DNA of 64,000 nt from Chloranthus sessilifolius (Eukaryota > Streptophyta > Magnoliopsida > Chloranthales > Chloranthaceae). Positions 11,726 through 24,216 of this stretch are shown here, one piece after another. A program made the position numbers and the translations under genes. Each line of letters opens with the position of its first letter. Positions within the stretch are counted from its first letter, which is position 1. The DNA is taken from NCBI GenBank assembly GCA_021018995.1, contig CM037585.1:124028831-124092830 (forward strand). The letters run 5' to 3'. Under the pieces are notes generated by a model. The model saw nothing but the letters and a program-made list of their open reading frames with translations, ran no database searches and was not told the DNA's origin.

Positions 11726-14700
11726 ATGCTTTTCATATTCAGGGTTAATATTCCATTTGGTTCATGATTTCGTATCAATTGTGATGACTTTATCTTTTAA
11801 AGTTCACAATCATTTTTTAATGTGTTCATAAGCATTTCTACATCAATATCAAGCTTCACATTATTCAATCTATCATGATTTATATCTATCAGTTAGTTCA
11901 TCAACCAATCATTCGCCATCAATCAATTACTATCATCATTAATAAAATCATCCTTGATTTATCAATTCATAAATTAGAGTCCAATTCCTTAAATTTTTAA
12001 GACTTGACCCTAGGGAAGGATCTCATCAGTTCACACTTATACTAAGTGTTATCTCAGTTTAGAGTCCAATAGGGATTTATGTTTATTGTCGTCGATAAGA
12101 ATAGAATCAATCATCTCTAACCTCGATTTAGGCATCGGGGTGCCTATTTTGTAATTATTATACGAGTTTTCTTATTGCTATGCTCTTACTAACACCTGAG
12201 TCGAGTCAACCATTTAACTGCTCATCGACGTATTAATATTCTTTTTATTCATTTGGGAATGTTTTCCTACATGGGTATCCCCTCCTAGGATTCTTACTTC
12301 CTTATTTTCGATTATCCCTTCTATCGGTTCAAGTTCAGGTCATGTCTTAAAGTCTATATCAGTTTCTCATTGAGCATCGCAGAGCTCATCGGTAGGTCAA
12401 AAGAGGTATTTATTTTGGATAAGGACCTTGGTTCCATTTCTTCTTATTGAAGACTCACTTTGGGCCTTAGGGCCAATGAGCTATGGTCACCTTCAATTGT
12501 CTCGATAATTAGGCATAAGGATGCACGTCATTTGTCCATACGGGGTCTTTGGGTTGTGTATTTGGACATAGTTAAATCCAAACTTTAGAGTTTAGATTAC
12601 ATGAGTCATTTCCTAGGTCTTTTGGACTTTCACTAGATCCAATTCTAAGTATACGGGCCTTTTCAAGGTCCGAGCCTAAAGGCGAGTACATCCAGTTTTT
12701 AAGGGGGTGCCTCTATCAGTTTCCTTAAAAAATGTTTTGGGCTGGGATACAACATAGAAATTCATCCAAGGCTCACTGGGCCATGGGCCGGGTAATTGGG
12801 TCTTTACAAATTTTATTTAGAGACTTTTAATATTCGGATTTTTGGGTCGTGGAAGGGTCCAGTCCAAGGTTTAGTTGACCAAGTCAACCCAAATAAAAAA
12901 TTTACGCTACTTCCACAGTGGTCACTATGATCTAGTATTGCTCAGATGGTCATGGGTTTCTGAGAAAAGTCAAGATTTTGACTACACCTTCAAATTGCAG
13001 ATTTTTTTACAAGTGTACCAAACACTTTGCAGTAAATCGTACGCCATTTTCAACTCCGATCGAATTTTCGAGTCCTACGAAAATTGGGCAAAAGAATGTC
13101 AATAATCACATCTTTCCCAGGTGGTAGCACTCAAAAATATCATCAGGTCTGATCATGGTGGTCAGATTACTTAGATCCGTTTTTCCTTATTAGGTTATCA
13201 GGCTAGATTAATTGGTTCTCAAAGTCGGTTCTATAACTTTCACTTCTGATATCAAAATCGTACACTCAACGACTTTCTGGAAAGCTCAAAGGGTTATATT
13301 CATTTTCTGTTTATATTTTAGATGTCAAAAGTCTAGGGATCTTGATGGAATCAGGTCCATCTGATCAGGGGTCGATTCTGGATGTTGGCTGTGTGCCACT
13401 TGACATAGTTTCACGCCACAAATTTCTAGATTTTCTAGCTGTTAAGATATGTGAAATTTCACTCGAGTCTAGGGGATAGGTCAAGGTTTGACCCTAATTT
13501 ATCTCAGATTTTTTTGAGGGGTTTTGGCACAAGAAATCCTTGCCCTTCAGAGGCTCAGATTTCTGGTGCAAAAGAGCAGATTCGCTGCCTTGCACTCCGA
13601 TTTTCGTATAAGTCAAGATACGGGGAATCAGAGTCCATTGGGATCGGGAACCCATTAATTTATCTAAATTAATTTTTCATGAATTTTCTAAATTTTATTT
13701 AATGTCGTTTTACTCTCGGGTTTGAGAGTGTTATGATGTGGGCTGCAAGGCCTACAGGCTGGGCCATTGATGGGGTCCACCTAGTGGTCCATCTCATGCC
13801 ACAATTTTTTTGGATTTTGACCCGGGCTGACTCCAGATTGATCCCAAATCAATCGAGATCCCTTTTTAAGGTCTGCCCTATCGAACTAATGACACGGATT
13901 ACCATCGCAACTATCATATTCATCAAACCACATTCTAGTCCTATTTCGGGCAATTTCGGGCTAGCCTCATTGGCCATCCGTTCGATTCAAAATTTATGAG
14001 CACAATTAAAATTTTCAAAGCATTATTTCATTAGATATCAATTTTTTCAAAAATCTGTTTTTCTGAACTTACGTTTCGATCAATTCTTAATCAAATCGTC
14101 AATATGATTATGGCCTAATTTACCCAAAATTTTGGGGATTTATCGATATATAATCGATCACCGTTGATCACTCATGATCAACAATGGTCATGAGATTCCA
14201 AGGTCTGGGAACTCATCAGGCCATAGGTCAAACAAGATAATCAAATCCCAAGCAATAAACCATCTAATGGTCCTAATTGATGATACATTATAGTGTAGAC
14301 ATCCTACACTCTATATTTTTGTACTAGCATCTATAACCATTCATTTTTCCATGATCAAACTCATACATTCATCACATCAAATTCTGGAAATCAAGTTCTA
14401 AAACAATCACATTAGTGAGTAAAACTAACTAACATGACCAAGATTAATCTATTCATCAATTTCAATCAAGAGTACTAAGCATAGTACTCAAATCTAGTAA
14501 ATCTAAGCTCATGCCTCTAGGGTCATTTGATCATATCATCAAAATAGTAATCAAAACTAAATTTTCTGAGAATTTAAATCATGAATTTATCCAATCACAG
14601 CCATCGGATTGCTATAATATTATTCTACTCTATGGAATATTATCAAGAAAATCAAGATTATACTACTTTTAGCCTTAAAATCCTACTATAAGCATCATGC

Positions 14701-15744
14701 ATCTATGACCATTCAATATATATGTATAAAATAGTGATCAAATGCAATTTTTTTAGAATCTAAACCATAAAATCTAGTAATTAAAACCAATAGATGTCAC
14801 GTACACAACCTGCTCTATCTAATAAAAATAGTATCAAATTACAAGATATGGATTTCAAAAACTTTGCTAAGGCAAATCGGTTTGATAAAAAACCATCCAT
14901 TTTTTCTACAAAAATCTGATCAAAATACAAATGTTTTTTGCAATTTCTGAAATCATATGGTCCTCATGGTGGTATCCTATGGAGGAGGAGTCATGCTAAG
15001 CCTTAAAGGCAATGTTCTCAACTCAAACTCCAAATATACCATGATCACTCCAAAAGTGATCATAGACCATTCGATCATGATAAGGGTATTATGTGATCAT
15101 AAAAATCACTCACACTACCTTCACATCTCAGGTCATCCATCACAAACAAAACTCAAATTCGAAATCTAAAGAAAATCCATCCAAAAATCAAAATTTCAAG
15201 CCATTTTTATGAAAACTCTAGACTATCAATGAACATAGTTCATCTTTGACTGATTTTGAACCATTGGATGACCTTACATGATCATCAAGATCACATGCAT
15301 GGCATCCTTTGGTTCTAATCTATCCCAGGTAGAGAAATTTCAAAACTTCTTCAAGAAAAATCAAGCAAAAATCCAAAACTATGTAAAAGTTCCTACATAA
15401 CTAGCCTAGAAACTCAAAACTATAACTAATTTAGACATTACCTTGCTTTCTTTCTTTCTCCTTGCTGGTTTGATCAAAATTTTGTGGTGAAATGGGCTGA
15501 GATGGGGTTCAATCTGAGATATGTGATTAAGGAAGAGGTGGGGAGTTGATTTGCGGTCTTGGATTATGATTTCAAGGTTGGATATGGAGGACAAGGCTAG
15601 AGAGATAAGAGAGCTCTAATGGAGTTTTTGGAAGGAAGAAGATAAAAATGGAGAGGGGCCTTGGAGAATTCGAAATTTGGAAGAGGCTTGGGAGACAAAA
15701 CCATCATGAAGGTTGCCAAGTGTCCAAAGCCTTCTTCCCAAAGG

Positions 15745-15775
<31 letters not shown>

Positions 15776-15776
15776 C
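15745..15776. repeat. (CT)n tract
   Basis: CT-rich microsatellite within the long LTR, GA-rich on the element's probable sense strand. Confidence 0.85.
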
Positions 15777-16548
15777 TAGCTTCATGCGCATGGGATAATT
15801 GGACCCTACATGGGTTCACTTCCCACCTTCTATTTTGTCTTATCTTGCCTTTCAATGCTCTATAGGTCCTCAACAAATGTGAATGTACACTTTTGCACTT
15901 GATCTTGTGGTGCATGTGTTAAAGTCCATCTTTCATCATAGATTTCTCCAAAGTTTTTCAATGGTCTAAGATAGGGTCAAATCTAGTCAACTAGATATGT
16001 GGCTAGGATGCGCTAGAGATTAGCAAATTCTTAATTTATAATAAGAGAAATTATGAAAATTAAATACAAATGTCCTTGGGCTTTATTATTAATTACAAGC
16101 ATTGCCATTGCTCCATACAAGACACATATACAATGTCTAGAATATTGGTGCATCTAGTCTTTTAGAATTTATGGGTCTATGTTTGACTCGATTTATTGAC
16201 CATCACCATGACGATCATCAAAATCTAAATCGTTGGTGATGATCTCCACATCATCGCCAAGGTTCAGTGCCAATTCGGGCCAAAACTCAGGTCAGGGTCA
16301 ATTAGTAGTCAGTCCGGGCTTCTTATGTGATGTGAGATGTGGTGTATATTTTACTTAATTACTAACACACCTAATTGAATAAAAGGGATGCCCTATGAGT
16401 GCCACTAAAAATGATACTATCCCATCAATATACAGGTGGGTGCTTAACTTTTTTGGGTGGACTTGGCCTCAGGCAATCTCTTGGCATAGTCATGTCTCAA
16501 TCAACTGATTAACTAACAAATAATTCAAGGGAAAGGTGTTACATAATG

Positions 16549-17745
16549 TCTCAACGAAAAAAAAAAAATTGTCTCGAGTAATGAAATGAAAAATATCTAT
16601 ATGAGCCCTAGTGTTCATAAAAGTCCTCAAGGTCCACACCATCCTCAGGGGCTACGCCGTCGACCCTGGTCTCCACCATTATCAACATAAGCATCATCAT
16701 ATCCATCTCCAATCACATCTCCCTCGTAATGATCTAAAAATGATAGGTGACAAAGGGCTAAGTAACAATGAATCGTCACCAATGGTAGCACAATCAATCC
16801 CCCCTAATTTACCCGGATAGACAATGTGTGCTACTGTGAGTGATAGTATATAAATATATATATATATGGACAAAAACAAACAAGCGAGGAATAAACAAAA
16901 CAATAAATGATCATCAGATCAGATCATGCTATATATGGAAGGATGAGCAAAAGAATGCAATGCTCATGTGTCATTATTTCAAACCACTAGCGTGTCTAAT
17001 AGAAATATAATCATATTAGTATTAGTTAGGCGCATGTTTACAATCTTTTATAGAATTAACCCGTATTATTAATGGCTTCCACGTGTTAATACATCGCGAA
17101 GTTTCGTTATAGAAATAGAAGTACGGCTTGTGCCAGGGTCATTGCTCGAGCCTAACACGCGATAAAGTCATGTCAGATTGCAAACCACTGCTCATTGTAT
17201 TATCAATAACCTATCTCAGAAATAAAATAATTTCTCAAACAGTCCATGGGAAATGGCACCTAGAAATAGAGTGTTCCCACAAAGTTGGGAACCATGCCTT
17301 GGCTATAGACATTGAACCCTTATGGTGACTTGATGTAAGGTACGATATGTATATATTACAAAGTTCAGAGTTGTCAGGTTTTGTTGGCCTTTACAATTTT
17401 TTCACTTTTTAGTAATGATCGTTTACATAATTTTTCAGAAAATAACAGATTTCAGAATTAAATTTGTGAACCAAAGTGTAGTAAGGAACCATGAATCACA
17501 TCTCAAGCCAACGCGGTGAAGAATTCATACTCACGACACCTCAATATAAAGTCCAATACTACCATGCGTTACGAGGAAGATGATTAAATCTTCCTCATCG
17601 TTTCGATACCATTATGGTAGGAACTACACCAAGGTAAAGACATACATACAGACTTAATGTTCGACGTGATAGACTCAGAAGGCCCTAATAGAGGTTTCTA
17701 CGTGGTGCATGGATGCAAAACATAATATAATGAAGTATATATGAT
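16549..17745. other. Non-coding region, old retroelement sequence likely
   Basis: No convincing gene. It contains a short AT tract (16850-16866). The segment at 16640-16860 reads like the body of a Ty3-type LTR, but no border or coding domain was found. Confidence 0.35.
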
Positions 17746-18420
17746 TGTAGATACCCAGTTTTCAAAACTGTTTGGTAAACCATTGACCTTGCCCTGAATT
17801 ATGGAAAAGCCAACCTTTTTCAAGACTCTCAAAACCTCTATTTCCGAGAATTATACGTTGGAGTCTCAGTGTATAATTGATTATACGTTAGACTCCTGGC
17901 GTATAATTGGACACGACCCTGTCCGGATTTGTTCCCCAATTATACATTGTGACTCCAGCGTATAATTGATTATATGCTGGGAATCCAACGTATAATTAGC
18001 CCTTACAGACTAGGACTCTAAACCTCCGTGAACCAAATTCTCTCCCAGATTAAACGACTAGATCCTAGCGTATAATTCATTATACGCGGGGATCCTAGCG
18101 TATAATTAGTCCGCTTTGGATTGGGACTCTCTCTCTCTCCAAAGCCGGCTCAACGAGCCGTGGCTTATCCAAACTCCTGATTATACATTATACCCATAAA
18201 GTATAATCCAAAAGAATCCCGGAAGACTGAGTCTAGGCTTATTCGGTCGCCTACTGGTCTGTTATTTTTTATTTAGCAATGAGGGCAACAGCTTGTGTGA
18301 TATGCCTTATTAGTGGAGAATGATCGGAGATATTACCTTCCTCTTCTTCTTCTTCCCTCTGCCGCTTATCCTTCGATCTCGGCATGATGCTATTTTTTAC
18401 CTGCAACAATTCACAAAACC
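17746..18420. mobile_element. Putative LTR-like segment beginning TGTAGATACCC
   Basis: TGTAGATACCCAG is close to the TGTAGACACCC opening of the LTR at 34443. The segment holds the hairpin array at 17851-18212, a CT tract (18128-18140) and a CT/TC-rich run near 18340. No second LTR, PBS or PPT was found, so the assignment as an LTR and its right border are uncertain. Confidence 0.4.
17851..18212. repeat. Array of TTATACG...CGTATAA hairpins
   Basis: Imperfect palindromes of about 27-30 bases, each with a TTATACG-type left arm, a 10-14-base centre often containing GACTCC or GATCC, and a CGTATAA right arm: 17851-17877, 17881-17907, 17939-17966, 17969-17997 and 18080-18107, plus a half unit near 18066 and a weaker one at 18180-18210. 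Centres differ but arms are kept. Confidence 0.85.
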
Positions 18421-19049
18421 CATTTAGTGCTCAAAAATACACTCCAAATCAGAAGGATTTCCAAAAGAACCAATCGATTTGGAGTCGACATCGTTACCTT
18501 ATCAAACTCTAACCTTAAAAATTAGTAAGTTAACTTTTCTTTTGGTAGGGTTTCGGATGAGAAAAGTGCAAGCTTAAGTTAGGTGAAGAAAACGGTTGGG
18601 ATAGCTATAGGGAATTTGAAAAATGGAGGGAGAAGAGAAGGATTAGCTAGAGAGTTCAAAAATGGGGATGACGTATTCTCTCACGAATATTTAGCCCTAA
18701 TTTCAGTGATGCCTTGCTGAACCGGTCATCACACGTATGTTTAACCTAGAGTCGTCGGTTCGACTCTAACTTTTTAGCAATCGTAAGTTCGAGTTCTCAT
18801 ATCGGTTAACTCGTAAGCACTACGACTTAGCCGATGGACTTAACAATATTTACGAGCATACGTAAATCCATACAATTGCTCGCAATAGTGTACATCAAGT
18901 AATGCATTATGATCGTTCACATTTAACTATGATTAGGCTTGTAATGTATTTCTTAAAATTTCAAAACAAGAAACGAAGTATTTTACATATTTTACAAAAT
19001 GTTCTACGGATGAGTCGGTATCTCGATAGGTCCATGAGGATTTCAATTC

Positions 19050-19919
19050 TGATCAGTGGGGGAAGATGTCTCCTCTAGGAACACTTATCCTCTAGGATTA
19101 CTAAGTGACTGTGTCGACAATTGGCCATTTTCTCTCTTTGCCACCTGTGAGGCTAGTTGGCCAATCTGGCTCTCCAACTTCGTGATGGATTGGGTGTTTG
19201 AATGAAGTACTTGAGACTGGAGAATTGAGCAAGTTGAGATAAGTCTTTTGAATGCTGATGTCACTATTGTTACAAATCCAGAAGGATCTGAACAATAGTG
19301 GCATTAGGTGCATTGCTCGATGGATCGAATTGTGGCTGCATAGCCAGCATTTGAGGTCTTTGGTGGAAAGCTTGGGTCGAGAGAAATCGGGGTTGGGCAA
19401 TAACTGGTGCTAGTTGTGCCCCACTCGTGGATCCATAATTAAATCCTGGGTGGTTCCTCCACAATGGGTTATATGTATTCCCGTAATCTCCCCTCTGAAA
19501 ATTCATGACTTGTTCTTTTTCTACCGCGTCTGAGTATGATAGCACAGTTGGGCTCTCAGCTATGACATAGGTTAAGTTCTGACAATTTGAACATGCTGCT
19601 ATAGGTCGTTCTGGAGTGCTTGGTTTGGCAGTCATTAATAATATTGTTTGTTGCTCTAGCACTGCAACCTTAGCACTCATGTCATCCTCCTTCTTACTTT
19701 GTCCTTGCTGACATCATAAAGACCACCCCTAGCGAGCGGGGTGTGGTGAATTACATCTGGGTCAGATCTTATCAAAGCTTGTTTCTGCTTTGAATTGTTA
19801 GCTAGTTTTTCAAATAAATTCCAAGATTGCTTGCCATTCTGAGTCATAAAGGCTCCTCCACTTACGACATCAATTGTAGACTGGTTGGTCTCAATTAACC
19901 CTTGATAAAAACTTTGAGC
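19050..19919 (-). pseudogene. Athila-like Ty3/gypsy gag, C-terminal part, split from its N-terminal part by the chromovirus
   Basis: Minus-strand text just left of the chromovirus continues a gag: FYQGL, VVSGGAFM, ESS-like NGKQSWNLFEKLANN and ARGGLYDV, then after a frame shift (ORF at 19270-19680) a zinc-finger-like CSNC, NFQRGDYGNTYNPLWRNHPG, the signature of Athila-type gag. Further on, another frame shift leads to LASQVAKREK, matching the family's IGQLA segment. The N-terminal half lies at 31874-32360. The pol part of this element is not present to the left, so the element is truncated as well as interrupted. Confidence 0.8.
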
Positions 19920-19924
19920 AATAG
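19920..19924. repeat. Target-site duplication AATAG (left copy)
   Basis: AATAG directly left of the chromovirus; an identical AATAG follows its right end at 31869-31873. Confidence 0.95.
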
Positions 19925-22133
19925 TGTGACAGCCCGAATTTTAGCACCCCAAAATCCGTGCCATCAACACGACCCTCTAGGTCGTGCCCTGGATTCTTTA
20001 CGATACATTGGTATATACAAGCCAAAACTGTAATTAGGGCGCACATAGCTACTCTAAACAAGTTCTCATATATAAATAATCATGGTATCGAAAGGCAGTC
20101 CTTGTCCCATGCCAGTTCATGGGCATAAGAACTTACCCAAACCATTGGTGATAACTGTTCATCCTAGACATTTTATCAAAAGAAACGGTATTTAAATACA
20201 TTCGAATAAAGAGGCTTGACATATCAAGCCGTACCTAATACTCTCAACTCACTCTCAAAGTATGCAGTGGGTTTCCTAGAAGAATTCCTCAGGAGGAGGT
20301 TCTGACTCTTATGTGGGCACGTATTCTGAATCCCCTGGATCAGCGTCTTCAGAAGTCTCTGCTGCCGCTAGTCCTGGACCTGCGACGTATAGTCTAAGGG
20401 GGGTGAGCTACATCCTAGCTCCATAGGGAAACAAAAAGAAGATATAGATTAACCTTCACTCATATGTCAGCAGTTTTAAAAGTATAAATTATCAAGTAAC
20501 ATTTATGGAAAACAATTGAAATAACTGGAATAAAAATAATAATTTCGACTGTTACTTTGCATGATTTTGTTTAATCTCCTTACTGGTTTAGTTGTGAATT
20601 TGGCCTAATCTCTTAAATCTTAACTTAAGTAATCCCCAATCAATATAGCATTGAGCCCCGATGGAATACCTGCCATCGTCGTCTAAATAGACAGTTGTTA
20701 TATGTATTCCCTGGGAATACTACCCAAGCCCCTTTCTCATACGAGGCGGGGTTTATTCTTAAATCTATATCCCTGGGAAGTGCTATGAATATACGGATTG
20801 GCCGCCGTACCGGTCACGGATATCCTGTCGAGTCAGTCGTGGGTATCCCGCCATGTCGGTGGGGTATTCTAATCAAACCTTAAATAATAAAAATATCGAA
20901 TGTGCTCTACATATAGTTATTCACCGTGATTGTGCTAATTATATTACATCAGGCCTTATCACATTACTTTCGTTTCACTGTTAGTTTTCATTTGCATCCC
21001 TGGGATGCCCTTGATTCCATTGCATCCTTCAGATGTTTACTTTATAATTTTTTTTTTCATCCCCTGGGGACCTCAAGACTATCACGTTTGAAACTCACTC
21101 ACACACCCTTTTTCATAATGATCGTGCAGTACTTGACTATTTAATTTGGATTACACTACACATATGAATTGACGGAATAATACACATGTTTCAAGAGTAT
21201 TCCTTACCTCAACGAATTTCAAAGCACGCCTTCTCGTAGAGGTTTACACTTCACGATCATACGTCAAACCTACATTTCATGTATTTAGAATATGCTTAGA
21301 AAGGTTACTAGAATCATTGGAGTGCATAACCTCCATGTTTCTGTACCCATAATTTCAAGAACTGAGTGGTGCCTCACGTGAGCGAGCAAAATTCCTCGCT
21401 CGAGCGGTCACTAGACCTCGCTCGAGCGGTCACTTGACCTCGCTCGAGCGGTTAAATCGTGGTCGCTTGAGCGATTAAATCGAGCCGCCTGAAGCTTTAC
21501 TGGGGACCTCGCTCGAGCGAGCTTCCCTCTTGTTTTGGGGACCGCTCGAGCGAGTCCAGAGCTATATTTTTACTATTTATCCTCGCTCGAGCGAACCCTT
21601 TAGACCGCTCGAGCGAGGAGCGATGATTTTTACTCCTCGATCTGATCGAGAACACTATTTCTCCCTTCATTCAAACCTTAATATCATTAAAATCATTCAA
21701 CCAACATTCTTCCTATTATTTAAAACATGCCTAAGCATCTATCATGCCTTTAACATACCTCCGACGATGAGTCTCGCGCAAGTTCGATTCAAGATTCGAA
21801 ATTCTACTAGGCTAATAGGTCTCCAAGGTTCCTCCTCCAGCCTTTACTCCAACTCTTCCGCCGAATTAAGTCCCAACGAAACCCTAGTTCTTTACTAGGC
21901 TCTTCTTTTCTTTCTCTCTATTTCTCCTTCTCTCTATTTAGGTTAGAAAAGAGTTACGTAAGGGGGGCTCTTCACTTATATACTTATATACTTATAAGTT
22001 AGGGAAAATACTAGTGTGTTTCCCACCTACACATGTAGTGTATACATGTTAGTCTTGGTTCACTTGTGAGTCACACATACATGTGTATGGTGCATAATAT
22101 GCATGGTTCCCAAAAAAATATGGAGTTATGACA
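19925..22133 (-). repeat. Chromovirus 3' LTR
   Basis: TGTGACAGCCC to GAGTTATGACA, 2209 bases. It contains the palindrome array at 21397-21615 and, near 21980-22003, a TATA-rich stretch read on the minus strand. Confidence 0.95.
21397..21615. repeat. CGCTCGAGCG palindrome array in the 3' LTR
   Basis: Perfect CGCTCGAGCG at 21397, 21419, 21441, 21510, 21543, 21584 and 21606, plus one variant CGCTTGAGCG at 21464. The first units are spaced exactly 22 bases. Each unit has an XhoI-like CTCGAG core and three CpG steps. Confidence 0.95.
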
Positions 22134-22144
22134 ATCACCCCAAC
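22134..22144 (-). promoter_or_regulatory. Polypurine-tract-like site before the 3' LTR
   Basis: On the minus strand GTTGGGGTGAT directly precedes the LTR start TGTCATAACTCC. Its place and G-richness fit the plus-strand priming site of reverse transcription. Confidence 0.6.
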
Positions 22145-22493
22145 TTATAAGATTTTCATCCTCGAAAATCAACGATACTCGTGTAATTAGGTACTACTAC
22201 TACTACTACTACTAGTCCATGAATAGGCTAGCTTCCCACATCATCCGGAAATTGAACAGTTGGTCGCTTTTCGCAACGACTTGCGTTGACCATGTCAATT
22301 TATACCCATATAGCCGAGAAGGATATTGATACCTAGAATAATCATTCCCAGAATTTATACCCATTCAATCGGTACGTTGATCATCCATAATTTTTTTTTT
22401 GACAGTTTGTAAATAAGTTTACCATGAACCACCTTACCACGAAATGTCTCTATAAAATATTACATATAAATTTTAAAAAAATAATGTGACTAT

Positions 22494-23786
22494 CTAGTCA
22501 TCATCCTCCTCATAGTCGTCGTCGTCGCCGCCGGAGCCATCATCATCCTCATAGTCCTCGTCATCCTCATCCTCGTCGACCACCCTGGTGGTAGTGGTAC
22601 CCGCTGTGGCGCTCCTCGTAGCAGGGCCGGAGCTAGATGCTCCAAAAATAGCATCTTTCATGGCACCGACGAGCTGCATGTATGACTGCGGGTAGGCCTG
22701 GCCCATGAGGTCGATAAGTAGTGCCTCCTGAAACCTCTGATGTAATATGATCTCCCGCCCTTGCTGAAGGATCTCCCGCATCATGCCAGTGTCGGTAGTG
22801 GGTATGGGCTGTGGAACTGAGGTAGAGGGAGTGGTCGGTCCTGCCGGCGCTTGATGCGTGGTTTGTCGGGAGACCTGACGGTCTCTTTTCTTGTTGACGC
22901 TGGTTTGGAGACTCTTTAGGTTGCAGCTCCAGTCTTGGGCCAAATAGGGGACGACGTTATCGGTGAGGAATAACTCGTCCTCCCGGATCTTAAATCCTCC
23001 CTTCCCATTCTGTGAGTCTAGGAGTCGGGAAATCAACCGAGCATATGGTAGTCGGTTGATGGGTGGAGGAACAACACCCTTTACATTTCTTTTATAGGCA
23101 TGCGCCATGCCCTTTATGATGATCATAGGTGCGTTGATCCACCTATTATGGAATGCGGTGTGTAGGGCCCGCAGAAATGCGTCACGACGTTCTTGATCAT
23201 GGCTGATTGGGTGAAGATTCTTTTTGAAAATGATGTCTAGAAGCCACATACGCGGCGATAGTTGTGATCGGGTAATAGATTGTCCCGAAGCGAACGTGCC
23301 GCCTATGATATCGGAAATGATCGTTGGGAATTCGACGTTCCCAGAAAAAGGTGGTAGGATAAGTGGACTAGGGGTGTTGATGTGGGGACATTTCATGACC
23401 GATGAAATTTCGGCACATCTAAAGATTAGTTCATTACCATCGATTGTGACGAGGATAGCGTCCTCGTCCACGTTTAGGTTTAGGGTTTGATAAAATAACT
23501 TCACAAGCCTCGGGTAATACCGATCCCCGAACGGCGTAAGTAGGGTGTTAAGATTGTTGTTGGTGAGGAAGTCCGATGTCCATTGGGTGGACATCGGATC
23601 CCCAAAACAGGAGGGATGTATATCCCATTCGGTTTCAAATATTTTGGCCCCCCACCAATCATCTAGTGTGATAGGAGTGGAGGATGGGTTTGGTGATGGT
23701 TGTGAAGCTTGCGGCGCTTTGTTGCGCGCCAACGGCGATCGAATCGCCATCCGCTTCTTATGTTGTGGATTTGGGCTTGAAGCCAT
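22494..23786 (-). CDS. Additional ORF of the chromovirus: putative plant transposon protein domain (Transposase_32-like), acidic tail
   Basis: An intact 430-residue ORF between the chromodomain end (24457) and the 3' LTR, in the same orientation as pol but not part of it. The start ATG at 23784-23786 gives MASSPNPQHKKRM. Residues 1-40 are basic and Ser/Pro-rich. Residues about 40-280 resemble the putative plant transposon protein domain, with FGDRYYPRLVKLFYQTLNL, a WLLDIIFKKNLHPISHDQ segment and INAPMIIIKGM. Residues 300-340 are a Thr/Pro/Gln linker. A short helical part (MREILQQGREIILHQ) follows, and the last about 30 residues are almost all Asp/Glu. No membrane segment is seen. Its function is unknown. 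It is open while gag and pol of the same element are broken. Upstream lies a palindrome array shared with the LTRs. Env-like origin is not supported. Confidence 0.8.
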   Translation of the reverse strand: MASSPNPQHKKRMAIRSPLARNKAPQASQPSPNPSSTPITLDDWWGAKIFETEWDIHPSCFGDPMSTQWTSDFLTNNNLNTLLTPFGDRYYPRLVKLFYQTLNLNVDEDAILVTIDGNELIFRCAEISSVMKCPHINTPSPLILPPFSGNVEFPTIISDIIGGTFASGQSITRSQLSPRMWLLDIIFKKNLHPISHDQERRDAFLRALHTAFHNRWINAPMIIIKGMAHAYKRNVKGVVPPPINRLPYARLISRLLDSQNGKGGFKIREDELFLTDNVVPYLAQDWSCNLKSLQTSVNKKRDRQVSRQTTHQAPAGPTTPSTSVPQPIPTTDTGMMREILQQGREIILHQRFQEALLIDLMGQAYPQSYMQLVGAMKDAIFGASSSGPATRSATAGTTTTRVVDEDEDDEDYEDDDGSGGDDDDYEEDDD

Positions 23787-23997
23787 TAGGTATCTAAAGA
23801 GTTTTTCAAAATAAGGAAAAATTTCAGAAAGGGGTAGATTATACCTAAAAGAATATTTTTAACGGATCGGATTGTCTAAATCCGGCTCGAATCGGACAGA
23901 AAAAATCGAAGATGACAAGCCCTAAACCCTCGCTCGGCTCCAATCTCCTCGCTTGAAGATGAAATGGGCGTTTTGTTTTCCGTCAGCTATATATAGT

Positions 23998-24216
23998 CCC
24001 CCCTCGCTCGAGCGGTCGTTAGTTATCGCTCGAGCGAGCCCAGGACGCTATCTTTTATATTTTATGGCCTCGCTCGAGCGGTTGGTAAACCTCGCTCGAG
24101 CGACCAATAGACCTCGCTCGAGCGGTCACTACCCCTCGCTCGAGCGATGTGAGAAACTTTATGTTTATTATTTCATGTGACTCGCGCGAGTGAGTATAAC
24201 TCATCGCTCGAGCGAG
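23998..24216. repeat. CGCTCGAGCG array upstream of the extra ORF
   Basis: Seven perfect CGCTCGAGCG units at about 24004, 24026, 24070, 24091, 24114, 24136 and 24204, plus CTCGCGCGAG near 24181. The text around units (for example AGACCTCGCTCGAGCGGTCACT) equals that of the LTR array. It lies 210-430 bases upstream of the extra ORF's ATG, in the element's sense direction. Confidence 0.95.

Larger units (their letters stand above)
10118..16543 (-). mobile_element. 6.4-kb solo-LTR-like unit with perfect 5-bp target duplication
   Basis: Starts TGTCACGCCCCCAGCC and ends GAAAGGTGTTACA, so it has TG...CA borders. It is flanked by TAATG at 10113-10117 and TAATG at 16544-16548, a perfect 5-bp target-site duplication. 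On the minus strand it starts TGTAACACC, a common opening of Ty3/gypsy LTRs. No terminal direct repeat is visible inside it, and no gag, protease, RT or integrase motif is seen, so it behaves as a single LTR rather than a full element. At 6426 bases it is unusually long for an LTR; nested insertions inside it cannot be excluded. Only short, unconvincing ORFs occur. Confidence 0.7.

Noticed and set aside
22494..23786. Extra ORF as an envelope-like gene
   Set aside because: No signal peptide, membrane segment or glycosylation-rich ectodomain is visible; the acidic tail and plant transposon-protein motifs argue against it.
23998..24216. CpG island of a host gene
   Set aside because: CpGs are confined to the repeated 10-mer; the region lies inside a retrotransposon and matches its LTR.
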